From: an uncultured Spirochaetales bacterium
GTDB lineage: Bacteria > Spirochaetota > Spirochaetia > Sphaerochaetales > Sphaerochaetaceae
DNA: 37,509 bases
Direction: 5' to 3'
Assembly (NCBI GenBank): GCA_949295675.1
Contig: CASFMA010000007.1
Span: forward strand, 1 to 37,509
The position numbers and the translations under genes are program-made. The notes beneath the pieces were generated by a model. The model was not told the origin of the DNA and made no database searches. It saw only the letters and a program-made list of their open reading frames with translations. Below are positions 25,781 to 33,928 of this stretch, piece after piece (positions within the stretch are counted from its first letter, which is position 1; each line of letters begins with the position of its first letter).

Positions 25781-26595
25781 GGAGATTCCTAGCCAGATAT
25801 CTGCGTATTGGAGCAGCTACAGCAATCGCAGCATTCCACTTCATCCCTATCTACATCCTGATAACGGTCTCATTCAAGAAAGGATCTGACTTCTCTTCAA
25901 GATGGTGCCCTCCCTCATACCTCTATCTCGACAACTACATAGAGGTCCTGAAGGATGGGGATCTGATAAAGGCATTCGGCAATACGGTCCTTATAACAGT
26001 TTGCGCTGCATTCCTTGTGCTCTTCCTCGGTGCGATATGCGCATACCCTGTCGCAAGGATCAGAAGCCGCCTGAGCTCCCTGATAACAAATATCGTGCTG
26101 GCTGTGATGATGATACCATCACTGAGTGTCATCGTTCCTCTCTATACGAACATGCTTGGGCTAGGAGCTGTAAACACGTACTGGGGGATCATACTGATAC
26201 TCGCCACATATAACCTGCCTATGTCAGTATTCCTTTTCTCCAACTTCATCCGCAATATCCCAGATGAGCTGGATGAGGCTGCGGCAATAGATGGATGCCG
26301 GGATTTCCGGATATTCTTCTCTGTGATAATGCCACAACTGCAGCCTGTGATCGCATCAGTGCTCATTTTGACAGGCATAAAAATCTGGAATGACTATAAA
26401 TATGCACTTTATTTCTTGCAGGACAATGATATGGAGACGATAACACTATTCATATCGAAGTTTTTCTCAGACTTCTCCGTGGAACTGAATGAGGCAGCTG
26501 CAGCAGCTTTCCTCGCGATACTGCCGGTCTGCGTGCTGTTCCTGTTCCTGCAGAAATACTTCATCACAGGATTATCGGAGGGATCTATCAAATGA
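25777..26595 (+). CDS. Sugar ABC transporter permease (MalG-type)
   Basis: The 272-residue partner permease has six predicted membrane segments. The EAA loop is DEAAAIDGCRDFRIFFSVIMPQL, and the periplasmic SRWCPPSYLYLDNYIEVL region is typical of MalG-type subunits. It overlaps the MalF-type gene and the following phosphoesterase gene by four bases each, so all are translated from one mRNA. Confidence 0.94.
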   Translation: MRRFLARYLRIGAATAIAAFHFIPIYILITVSFKKGSDFSSRWCPPSYLYLDNYIEVLKDGDLIKAFGNTVLITVCAAFLVLFLGAICAYPVARIRSRLSSLITNIVLAVMMIPSLSVIVPLYTNMLGLGAVNTYWGIILILATYNLPMSVFLFSNFIRNIPDELDEAAAIDGCRDFRIFFSVIMPQLQPVIASVLILTGIKIWNDYKYALYFLQDNDMETITLFISKFFSDFSVELNEAAAAAFLAILPVCVLFLFLQKYFITGLSEGSIK

Positions 26596-27341
26596 CACAG
26601 AAGGCAAGAAAAGAAGACTGCAGGGAATTTTCCAGCAGGATATACGCATCCTTCAGAAAGAACATAGAAACAGTCCCAGAGCATTGGAAGATAAGCGAAG
26701 GACTCAGGGATAAGGTAAGCCCTGCCGGCTGTTTCGCGCCATTCTACGGATACACATCGGTATACAGACTATCAGCAGATGATGCAGCGAAATGCAGGAT
26801 AGTCCAGGATAAGCTTCTCAGCTGCCATGGTCCGATGTTCGTCCCGCTTCCAGAGCGTACGTTCCATCTGACCGCCCACGAATTCTGCAATGAATATACG
26901 GTATCATCATCGCCATCAGAGATAGATGAGAAGGAGAAAACCATAGAGAATAGGATAGAGAATCTCTTCCACAGGCTTCACAGATCAGAGAGAAAGGGTG
27001 TGAGCCTTATCGCACTGGGCCCCAGTACAAGCGGTAGCGACGTGGTAAGCATCAAATTCGTACCCAAGACCGATGATGATGCGGAAATACTTCAGGATAT
27101 ATTCTCTGAAAGCGAGGAGATCTGGCCTGTTGGGCGGTTCTACACCCCGCATGTGTCCCTTGGCTACTTCAAGACCGAGGAATTCGCGCAGGATGCTGTT
27201 GAATCCCTTTATAAAGATATAAGGGAATTGGCAGAACAAACAGATTTCACCATATCATTCAGCGTGGATGATCTTGTCTATCAGAGGCATTTCGACATGC
27301 AGGATTTCAGGAAGATATTCTCAGTCAAGGAGATGAAATGA
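26592..27341 (+). CDS. 2H phosphoesterase-like protein, copy 1
   Basis: The 249-residue cytoplasmic protein carries two H-x-(T/S) motifs, FHLTAHEF (His92-Thr94) and TPHVSLGYF (His187-Ser189), about 95 residues apart. This is the active-site layout of the 2H superfamily (LigT, cyclic phosphodiesterases). Before motif 1 is a conserved block APFYGYTSVYRL, and before motif 2 is GSDVVSIKFVP, both shared with the next gene. The superfamily opens cyclic phosphates such as 2',3'-cyclic nucleotides or ADP-ribose cyclic phosphate, and some members act on lipids or other phosphodiesters. Four-base overlap with the permease gene ties it to uptake. The exact family (perhaps DUF1868-like) and the substrate are not established. 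Confidence 0.75.
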   Translation: MTQKARKEDCREFSSRIYASFRKNIETVPEHWKISEGLRDKVSPAGCFAPFYGYTSVYRLSADDAAKCRIVQDKLLSCHGPMFVPLPERTFHLTAHEFCNEYTVSSSPSEIDEKEKTIENRIENLFHRLHRSERKGVSLIALGPSTSGSDVVSIKFVPKTDDDAEILQDIFSESEEIWPVGRFYTPHVSLGYFKTEEFAQDAVESLYKDIRELAEQTDFTISFSVDDLVYQRHFDMQDFRKIFSVKEMK

Positions 27342-28063
27342 TGGAAATGCCTTCATATGATGAATACAGGAAGATGCTTCTCGAGCGATTCACCTCTGAC
27401 ATAGCAATCCGGCCGAAAAGATGGAAAATTGCCGAAAACCTTGTCAGGAAGGTATCAAGGGAAGGAGTCCTTCAGCCTTTCTATGGATATACATCCATAT
27501 TTGATCTTTCCGAAGAGGCTTCTACGGAATGCAGGAAACGCTATGATGCATTCTGCAGCAGAGTGGAAAACCTTGTGATTCCACTCCCCTCCCAATCATT
27601 CCATCTTACTCTCCATACATTCTGGAACGAAAACAACTCTGCCTCGCCTGCTGAGGTAGATAAAAGAATGGAGCTATCCAGACCTCTGATAAAGAAGGCG
27701 ATGGATGAGATGATGAGAGAGTATGGCAACTCAATGATACGCATGCATTCACCAGGGATAAGCACAAACGGAAGCGATGTCGTGAGCATGAAGTTCATCC
27801 CAGCCAGCGAGAAGGATTACAACCTGCTATGCACATTATTCCTGAAGATGGAGGAAATCTGCCCTCTTGGACAGGCCTATGTTCCACATATCTCATTCAG
27901 CTATTTCAAGGTAAAGGACTATGGAAGGCAGGAGATAGACACCATCTACGATGCAATCAACAGCATAAACAAGGAATTTGGAAACACTGAAATTCTCATA
28001 GCGGTATCGTCGTTAGGATTCAGGATGCATCGGATGATGGATGGTTACATCAAAGCTGAATGA
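27338..28063 (+). CDS. 2H phosphoesterase-like protein, copy 2 (tandem paralogue)
   Basis: The 241-residue protein aligns along its whole length with the preceding one: PFYGYTSIFDL, FHLTLHTFWN (His89-Thr91), GSDVVSMKFIP and VPHISFSYF (His184-Ser186). Both active-site pairs are kept, so neither copy looks decayed. The sequences have clearly diverged, so the duplication is not recent. AAGGAG five bases before ATG 27338 and a four-base overlap with copy 1 show it is translated in the same operon. It is the last gene of the operon, facing the DUF4867-like gene. Two copies may act on different isomers or in sequence, or pair as a heterodimer; this is inference. Confidence 0.75.
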   Translation: MMEMPSYDEYRKMLLERFTSDIAIRPKRWKIAENLVRKVSREGVLQPFYGYTSIFDLSEEASTECRKRYDAFCSRVENLVIPLPSQSFHLTLHTFWNENNSASPAEVDKRMELSRPLIKKAMDEMMREYGNSMIRMHSPGISTNGSDVVSMKFIPASEKDYNLLCTLFLKMEEICPLGQAYVPHISFSYFKVKDYGRQEIDTIYDAINSINKEFGNTEILIAVSSLGFRMHRMMDGYIKAE

Positions 28064-28071
28064 ACGCTTAA

Positions 28072-28096
28072 GCCCTCTGCCTTTTCGGTAGAGGGC
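28072..28096. terminator. Hairpin between convergent operons
   Basis: GCCCTCTGCC pairs with GGTAGAGGGC (one G-T pair) around a 5-base loop. Neither strand has a T-run right after it, so it is a terminator only by position. Confidence 0.5.
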
Positions 28097-28146
28097 ATCA
28101 TATCCTTGCACCTTATTCTCAGTGAAAACACTGTCCTATATTTTCT

Positions 28147-28785
28147 CTAAAGTATTGCCGCGATATCTATATTCCCGTCATCGATTCCGACAAAAGCTCC
28201 GCTCCTGGCCTCATCAGTATCCTCATGAGCGATAAGCCATTTGTTCCTTGCCCATAACAGCTTCTCTTCCATGTTCCTCGGCTCTCCGATCTCAGGCTTC
28301 TCTGTATTGGTCCCCTTAGGAAGCACTATGACTACCTTGAAGCCTTTGCTGCCATCTGTATGGCAAGGCGCATAATGAAGCGTTGTAGCATATACCTCGA
28401 CCACCGTCCCCTTAGGGGCCCTGAATGCCTTGACTGACTCTGAGCTGATATGGCCGCCTGCGATATCACCTTCATTGGCAACAAGAAGTATGAAGTCATC
28501 AATGCCGATATTGAGCTCACTGTCCTTATGGTACTCAAGACAGTTGAGCTTCGTGTTATATCCCCAGCAGAGACCGATCTGGATAGGCATCCCTCCATAT
28601 GCTCTTGCTGAGAACTCATTGAGTATCCTGCAGGATTCAAGCGAATCGATACCAGGCCTGTACTCTGTTCCCGCTTCCGGCATCGGGATTTCATATACCT
28701 TTCCAAGAAGCTCTGAAACATCATAACCCTCAAGCACCTTGCCATAAGCAGCGAATGCTCTGTCGAAAACTGAGAGTATTTCCAC
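28147..28785 (-). CDS. DUF4867-like cupin-type protein
   Basis: The 212-residue soluble protein shows the run of conserved blocks I associate with DUF4867: IQIGLCWGYNTKLNCLEYHKDSELNIG, DDFILLVANEGDI, APKGTVVEVYATTLHYAPC and GFKVVIVLPKGTN. The His/Glu-rich strands suggest a cupin-like metal site (EYH, TLHYAPC). Members often sit near sugar-utilisation genes, and a sugar isomerase or epimerase role is plausible but not shown. AGGAGG five bases before GTG 28785 fixes the unusual GTG start. It converges on the 2H operon and lies 57 bases upstream of hydF's neighbourhood on the same strand. Just upstream, CATCTA-TAGGA-TAGATG (28800-28816) is an inverted repeat that may be an operator. Confidence 0.7.
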   Translation of the reverse strand: MEILSVFDRAFAAYGKVLEGYDVSELLGKVYEIPMPEAGTEYRPGIDSLESCRILNEFSARAYGGMPIQIGLCWGYNTKLNCLEYHKDSELNIGIDDFILLVANEGDIAGGHISSESVKAFRAPKGTVVEVYATTLHYAPCHTDGSKGFKVVIVLPKGTNTEKPEIGEPRNMEEKLLWARNKWLIAHEDTDEARSGAFVGIDDGNIDIAAIL

Positions 28786-28799
28786 AAATTCCTCCTAAA

Positions 28800-28816
28800 C
28801 ATCTATAGGATAGATG
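28800..28816. promoter_or_regulatory. Inverted repeat upstream of the DUF4867-like gene
   Basis: CATCTA-TAGGA-TAGATG has perfect 6-base arms and lies four bases from the Shine-Dalgarno sequence (28791-28796). It could be an operator or a small mRNA hairpin. Confidence 0.35.
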
Positions 28817-28842
28817 CAAATACTGCAATATTCCACAGAAAG

Positions 28843-30042
28843 CTAAAGGAGCTCCTGATAATCAGGAAACACAGAGAGGCTGCGTTTGAGGATCCCATTC
28901 GCATGCGCGATGAAAAGCCCGTAATTGGTCATCGGAACTCCCTGTTCCTCCGCGCTTCTGTACCTGTTCTTCATCACGCGTTCAGTAAGCATGCATCCGC
29001 CACAGTGGATGATAAGCGAGAAACGGGATAGATCATCAGGAAAGCCCTGACCGGACGAGAACTGGATATCAAGATCAAGACCTGTGAGCTTTCCCAGTAG
29101 CTTCGGTATCTTCTCTGTTCCTATATCCCCGCACTGTCTGTGATGCGTACAGCCTTCGGAGATGAGCACGGCATCTCCTTTTCTGAGATTCCGTATCGCG
29201 GCAATTCCCCTGACTGCGCTCCCCAGATTTCCCTTATGGCGGGCAAAGAGAATCGAGAACGATGTGAGGAGGATATCATCAGGGACAGAGAGCGAGACAG
29301 GCCTGAACGCCTGGCTGTCGGTGATCACAAGCTTAGGACGAAGCTCCCCTATCGTCTGGGCAACGCGCTCGACAGAGGTGATCATGATGCGCCCATCCCC
29401 ATCCAGGATATCGCGGATAGTCTGCTGCTGAGGCAGGATCAGGCGTCCTTTCGGAGCGGCCTTGTCGATCGGTATCACCAGAAGGACCATATCACCGGGA
29501 GTGATGAGATCACGCACAATCGGGGGTTCCGCCTCTTCCTTTCCCAGTGCTCCTATCGCACTCCTCAGTTCATCTATCCCATCCCCTGTTGCGGCGCTGA
29601 CATGCATCGCTTTCAGATCACCAGGAATGGCATCTTGATAAATGTAGTCAGGAACAGCGTCCTTCTTTGTGATGATGACCATGCACGGAATGCCTTTTTC
29701 CCTTATCCTGGCAAGAAAGGCTTTGTCGACGCTGCTCATCGCGGACGATGGATCGAGGGCAAGAAGCGCTGCGTCAGATCTCTCAAGCGTTTTCATGCAC
29801 TTCCCGACACGAAGCGCTCCAAGTTCCCCTTCATCATCGTATCCGGGAGCATCCATGAGGACAACAGGCCCCAGAGGAAGTATCTCCATGGCCTTGCTCA
29901 CTGTATCCGTAGTCGTCCCCTTCACGGACGAGACAACAGAGAGATCCTGCCCTGCTATAGCATTCATCAACGTTGACTTACCGGCATTGCGGCTGCCGAA
30001 TATCCCGATATGGAACCTGTTTGATGATGGTGTGCTGTTCAA
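28843..30042 (-). CDS. hydF: [FeFe]-hydrogenase H-cluster maturation GTPase HydF
   Basis: The 399-residue scaffold carries the 2Fe subcluster to the hydrogenase. The N-terminal GTPase domain has P-loop GSRNAGKST and G3 DAPGYDDEGE. The C-terminal cluster domain has CTHHRQCGDIG and IIHCGGCML, giving the C-x-H and H-C-x-x-C ligands of HydF. It begins with TTG at 30042, overlapping the hydG stop by four bases, so it is translated after hydG. No hydrogenase structural gene is in the window. Confidence 0.95.
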   Translation of the reverse strand: MNSTPSSNRFHIGIFGSRNAGKSTLMNAIAGQDLSVVSSVKGTTTDTVSKAMEILPLGPVVLMDAPGYDDEGELGALRVGKCMKTLERSDAALLALDPSSAMSSVDKAFLARIREKGIPCMVIITKKDAVPDYIYQDAIPGDLKAMHVSAATGDGIDELRSAIGALGKEEAEPPIVRDLITPGDMVLLVIPIDKAAPKGRLILPQQQTIRDILDGDGRIMITSVERVAQTIGELRPKLVITDSQAFRPVSLSVPDDILLTSFSILFARHKGNLGSAVRGIAAIRNLRKGDAVLISEGCTHHRQCGDIGTEKIPKLLGKLTGLDLDIQFSSGQGFPDDLSRFSLIIHCGGCMLTERVMKNRYRSAEEQGVPMTNYGLFIAHANGILKRSLSVFPDYQELL

Positions 30043-31451
30043 AACCTGAAATCCCTCTCACCCTTTTCGATAAGGCCGATGCGCTCACGCACGATCTGGC
30101 GGACCTTCTCGTTTGGTATCGTCTCGATCTCTTTCGCTATCATCTCATCTCCAGCTGCTTTCGTTGCAGGGGATGCGTAGTCCATAAGATACTCCTTGAG
30201 AGTCATCAAAGCATTAGGCAGGCAGCAGTTCTGTATCTGTCCAGCCTTGCATAGTGACATGAATCTGTCTCCAGTACGCCCTTCACGATAGCATGCAGTG
30301 CAGAACGATGGCGTATAGCCCATGCCGATAAGCCATCTGACAACCTCATCAAGCGGCCGCTGATCCGAGACCTCGAACTGGCTCGTATCCTCTTCCTCAT
30401 CCTCAGCATAACCGCCGACACTTGTCCTGGAGCCTCCTGAGATCTGGGAAATGCCAAGATGGAGAGCCCTCTCGCGCACGGACTTTGATTCACGGGTGGA
30501 GATGATCAGACCGGTATACGGGACTGCTATGCGGATACATGCGATGATCTTGAGGAAGGTCTCATCATCGATGCCGTTGTCGAAATCATCCGGATTAATG
30601 TCGTCAGCCTTCTTTACCCTCGGGACCGAAATGGTATGGGGACCAACACCATGTACAGCCTCGAGATGCTCAGCGTGCATGAGGATTCCCGCAAATTCAT
30701 AGCGGTAGAGCTCAAGGCCGAAGAGAACTCCAAGGCCGACATCATCAATGCCACCTTCCATTGCCCTGTCCATCGCCTCAGTGTGATAGTTATAGTCATG
30801 CTTAGGCCCTGTAGGATGCAGCCGGAGATAGCTCTCCTTATTGTATGTCTCCTGGAAGAGGATGTATGTGCCGATTCCGGCCTCCTTGAGCTTCCTGTAG
30901 TTCTCTACAGTCGTTGCCGCTATATTCACATTCACACGCCTGATAGCGCCATTGCGGTGCTTTACCGAATAGATTGTCCTGATTGATTCAAGGATATATT
31001 CAATAGGATTGTTGACAGGATCCTCTCCTGATTCAATAGCAAGCCTCTTGTGCCCGATATCCTGCAACGCCTTGACCTCCGCCGCGATCTCCTCCTGCGT
31101 AAGCTTCTTGCGTGGGATATGCTTGTTCTTCGCGTGGTATGGGCAGTATACACAGCCATTGACGCAGTAGTTCGAAAGATAGAGAGGAGCGAACATCACG
31201 ATACGGTTGCCGTAGAAGTCATTCTTTATCTGATTGGCAAGCGTGTAGATCCGCTCGTTCAGGTCAGCTATCGTGCATTCAAGAAGCACAGAGGCCTCAC
31301 GATGCGAAAGCCCCTTCCTCTTCTCAGCCTTATCAAGGATGCTCTCTATAAGAGCCCTGTTATCCTTGTTCTCATCTGCATATCTGAGTGTTTCCCGGAT
31401 CTCACCATCATCGATGAAATCATCCGCTATCATTGATCTTGGATCGTACAT
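30039..31451 (-). CDS. hydG: [FeFe]-hydrogenase radical SAM maturase HydG
   Basis: The 470-residue tyrosine lyase makes CO and cyanide for the H-cluster. The radical SAM motif is CVNGCVYCPYH. The C-terminal region CTACYREGRTGDRFMSLCKAGQIQNCC includes the C-x-x-C ligands of the auxiliary cluster where the Fe(CO)2CN synthon forms, which separates HydG from ThiH. GGAGG at 31461-31457 favours the ATG at 31451 over those at 31454 and 31463. It lies between hydE and hydF on the minus strand, with a 108-base gap before it that holds no gene. Confidence 0.95.
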   Translation of the reverse strand: MYDPRSMIADDFIDDGEIRETLRYADENKDNRALIESILDKAEKRKGLSHREASVLLECTIADLNERIYTLANQIKNDFYGNRIVMFAPLYLSNYCVNGCVYCPYHAKNKHIPRKKLTQEEIAAEVKALQDIGHKRLAIESGEDPVNNPIEYILESIRTIYSVKHRNGAIRRVNVNIAATTVENYRKLKEAGIGTYILFQETYNKESYLRLHPTGPKHDYNYHTEAMDRAMEGGIDDVGLGVLFGLELYRYEFAGILMHAEHLEAVHGVGPHTISVPRVKKADDINPDDFDNGIDDETFLKIIACIRIAVPYTGLIISTRESKSVRERALHLGISQISGGSRTSVGGYAEDEEEDTSQFEVSDQRPLDEVVRWLIGMGYTPSFCTACYREGRTGDRFMSLCKAGQIQNCCLPNALMTLKEYLMDYASPATKAAGDEMIAKEIETIPNEKVRQIVRERIGLIEKGERDFRF

Positions 31452-31559
31452 CATGTCCTCCATCGGGTCAGTTGATCTTCCCCTTCAGCTTTGTATAGGA
31501 ATCCTGGCCTCAGCTCTCTTCGGCGTCGGATACGCTGATACTACCAAGAAAGCATGACA

Positions 31560-32603
31560 TCAGCAATGGGATGGGATGAAATCACCTCGTTCAAGCGCAC
31601 CTTCATAGCCAGCTTCCCTGAAATGCTCCATGATCGCCTTGAGGTTATCGCCATCCTCTTCCCCTGAAATCTTCTTGTTGTCATACAGAAGATACTTTCG
31701 TCTCTCCGCGCTTGGCGTAATGTTCGGCATCACCACGTTTGCACCAGCTTCAAGGCCAAGTATCTGCCCATCCGAGGATGCTGTTGCAAGTGCTGTCGTG
31801 GAAGGCAGGAGCACAGATGGGAGTGCGATGCGGACAAGTGAGAGAAGGCGCAGAGTCAGCCCTATGCTTCCTCTCTCCTCATCTTTGAATGGAGTGTCAT
31901 GATGAGGTATGAACGGACCGATCCCCACCATCTCCGGTTCAAGCGATTGCAGGAATACCATATCCTTGGCAAGCGTATGCCCTGATGAATATGGAGAGCC
32001 CACCATCATTCCGGCTCCTGTCTGATAACCAAGCTTCTTGAGCGTCCTGAGGCACTGAAGGCGGTTATCAAAGGACATAGAAGAGGGATGAAGCTTACCA
32101 TAGTGTTCCCTGTCTGCTGTCTCATGGCGCAGCAGATACCTGTCAGCACCAGCTTCACGCAGCGCTTTATAGCTCTCAGCGCTCCTTTCCCCGATGCTCA
32201 GCGTAAGGGCAGCATCCGGAAAGCTTTGCTTTATCTTCCTGACAAGCGGTACCAGGCGCTCATCTGTCCAATAGGGATCCTCACCGCCTTGAAGCACGAA
32301 TGTGCGGAACCCGAGGCTGTAGCCACGGCAGCAGGCAGAGGCAATCTCGTCTGAAGAGAGCCTGTAACGCTCTGCTCTCTGGTTGCTTCTCCTCAGTCCG
32401 CAATATAGGCAATCATTGCGGCAATATGATGTGAACTCTACAAGACCACGAAGATAGACCTTCCTGCCATAGACCTTGTCACGGACATCACGGGCAGCAG
32501 CATGGAGCATCTCGTCCGGGTAAGCTGCCCTGTCCGAAATGAGGGAGAACCACTCCTCTTTGGTGAGGATGGCTCCCCCCAGTGCTTTTCCTAAGAGATC
32601 CAT
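31560..32603 (-). CDS. hydE: [FeFe]-hydrogenase radical SAM maturase HydE
   Basis: The 347-residue radical SAM enzyme resembles biotin synthase. The cluster motif is CRNDCLYCGLRRSN, followed by FRTFVLQGGEDPYW and LRHETADREHYGKLHPSSM, typical of HydE. I see no cysteines for the optional second cluster near the C-terminus. It helps build the dithiomethylamine bridge of the H-cluster. ATG 32603 overlaps the TM1266-type stop (TGATG), so the two are translationally coupled. The gene order is regulator-hydE-hydG-hydF. Confidence 0.94.
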   Translation of the reverse strand: MDLLGKALGGAILTKEEWFSLISDRAAYPDEMLHAAARDVRDKVYGRKVYLRGLVEFTSYCRNDCLYCGLRRSNQRAERYRLSSDEIASACCRGYSLGFRTFVLQGGEDPYWTDERLVPLVRKIKQSFPDAALTLSIGERSAESYKALREAGADRYLLRHETADREHYGKLHPSSMSFDNRLQCLRTLKKLGYQTGAGMMVGSPYSSGHTLAKDMVFLQSLEPEMVGIGPFIPHHDTPFKDEERGSIGLTLRLLSLVRIALPSVLLPSTTALATASSDGQILGLEAGANVVMPNITPSAERRKYLLYDNKKISGEEDGDNLKAIMEHFREAGYEGALERGDFIPSHC

Positions 32604-32854
32604 CAGGCTTTCGTGTACAGTGCCTGGCTGCTGACACCCGGAAGCTTTCCAAGCTTCCCGGAAAGAGCTGATATGACATCGCTTGGAGCGTCCACGACGA
32701 TGCTGATGATGCTCATATTCCTCTTCTGGTACGGCAGCCCCATCCTTCCGATGATGTACTGGCCATACTGATGGAGAAGCGCGTTCACATCCTCAGCCTT
32801 CTCCTTGTCCTCGACGATTATCCCGATAACCGCGATCCTTGTCTCTTCGTCCAT
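32603..32854 (-). CDS. TM1266-family putative iron-only hydrogenase system regulator
   Basis: The 83-residue ACT/NikR-like protein shows IAVIGIIVEDKEKAEDVNALLHQYGQYIIGRMGLPY and MSIISIVVDAPSDVISALSGKLGKLPGVSSQALYTK, as in the small protein that accompanies hydEFG in Thermotoga and clostridia. A role in regulation is presumed from context only. GGAGG five bases before ATG 32854 makes this start better than GTG 32866. Confidence 0.88.
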   Translation of the reverse strand: MDEETRIAVIGIIVEDKEKAEDVNALLHQYGQYIIGRMGLPYQKRNMSIISIVVDAPSDVISALSGKLGKLPGVSSQALYTKA

Positions 32855-32887
32855 ATGATCCTCCACAAGATTTAAATAATCTCAGAA

Positions 32888-33871
32888 CTATCTGCTATAC
32901 CAGCTAGCTATGCGTTTCCCTACATTCTCCTCGAGATTGCGGAAAAAGAACTGGTAGTCATAAAGGTGGTATACCCCATCCGGGAAAAGTGAATTGCTGT
33001 ACTCTTCAGGGAGAATATCAACAGCTTTCAGAGTACCTCTCCCTGGATCAAGATAAGCGCCTGTGAGATAAGGTATCTCCTTGACGATGGAGCCAGAGTA
33101 ATCGGTAAAGCATGCTCCTTCGTTAAGCTCTTTATCTGCAAAGGTGCTGTCAGTCTTCCAGTTAAGCGGGTTTATACCTATCGTCCTCACACCATCAGGG
33201 ACTATTATCGAGCCATCAGCTTCCACGCTCTCGCTGTTGAAGGACACAATCACTCCCGTATCGTCCTCCCGCTCTGCCATCTTCAGCTGTGGGTATTCCT
33301 CAAGATCCTTCTCTGTTATCCTCCAGCCTATGCAGTATGCCGCTATGAGGCTGTCAGAGAGCTCAGGATCATCGAAAAGGTTCTCAATGAGCATGAGGAC
33401 AAGCTGAGCCCCCTGCGAGAACCCTGCAAGAATGAATGGCCTGCCATCATTCTCATTCTCGAGATAATACATGAAGGCATCTTCGATATCCTCATATGCT
33501 ATCGCTATGTAAGGCGCAGCGTCCTCTTCGCTCTCCAGATAGAGAGGGAATGTCATCTGACGGTAATAAGGTGCGTACATCGTTGCGTGATCCTCATATA
33601 TGCCACGCTCCATGTTCAGAGCTCCCAGGAAGCTTTTCTTGGTCGCCTCATCATCAAGCGCCATATTCATATTGCCTTTCTTTCCCATATCCACAGTAGG
33701 ACAGATAAGGAAGAGATCCGCGTCCTTGCCTTTACCCTCCTCCCAATAAGCCCAGTTAGCCTTGTCGGAGTAATCAACAGGGACTTCAATCTCTGAAACA
33801 GAGACACAGAAAGAGAAGACGAGAAAAACGAAAGCAATGATGAGGGAATATAGCGGATACCTGAGCTTCAT
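32888..33871 (-). CDS. DUF3089 alpha/beta-hydrolase, exported
   Basis: The 327-residue protein has an N-terminal hydrophobic segment (YSLIIAFVFLVFSFCVSVS), probably a signal peptide or anchor. A DUF3089 domain follows: ADLFLICPTVDMG, a YEDIEDAFMYYL helix and the nucleophile elbow ILAGFSQGAQL, where Ser lies in G-F-S-Q-G. Late acidic and histidine residues (DGVYHLYDYQFFFRN) may complete the triad. The substrate is unknown, though esterase or lipase activity is likely. It has no Shine-Dalgarno sequence; TG-G-TATCAT ends six bases before its ATG. It is divergent from the outer-membrane barrel gene. Confidence 0.85.
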   Translation of the reverse strand: MKLRYPLYSLIIAFVFLVFSFCVSVSEIEVPVDYSDKANWAYWEEGKGKDADLFLICPTVDMGKKGNMNMALDDEATKKSFLGALNMERGIYEDHATMYAPYYRQMTFPLYLESEEDAAPYIAIAYEDIEDAFMYYLENENDGRPFILAGFSQGAQLVLMLIENLFDDPELSDSLIAAYCIGWRITEKDLEEYPQLKMAEREDDTGVIVSFNSESVEADGSIIVPDGVRTIGINPLNWKTDSTFADKELNEGACFTDYSGSIVKEIPYLTGAYLDPGRGTLKAVDILPEEYSNSLFPDGVYHLYDYQFFFRNLEENVGKRIASWYSR

Positions 33872-33877
33872 GTGCTG

Positions 33878-33921
33878 ATGATACCACTTTGTCTCTCATA
33901 TCTTCTATATGGTGGTATCAT
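33878..33921. promoter_or_regulatory. Mirror-image divergent promoters in a 10-base inverted repeat
   Basis: ATGATACCAC (33878-33887) and GTGGTATCAT (33912-33921) are exact inverted copies 24 bases apart. Each contains an extended -10 (TG-G-TATCAT) pointing outward. One is six bases before the DUF3089 ATG and the other seven bases before the barrel gene's ATG 33929. Confidence 0.6.
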
Positions 33922-33928
33922 AGTAATG

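Noticed and set aside
28072..28096. Hairpin as a firm intrinsic terminator
   Set aside because: There is no T-run on either strand, so it is listed only with moderate confidence.
29140..29976. Plus-strand open frame of about 280 codons opposite hydF
   Set aside because: It is antisense to a well-identified gene; composition and residues do not look like a real protein.
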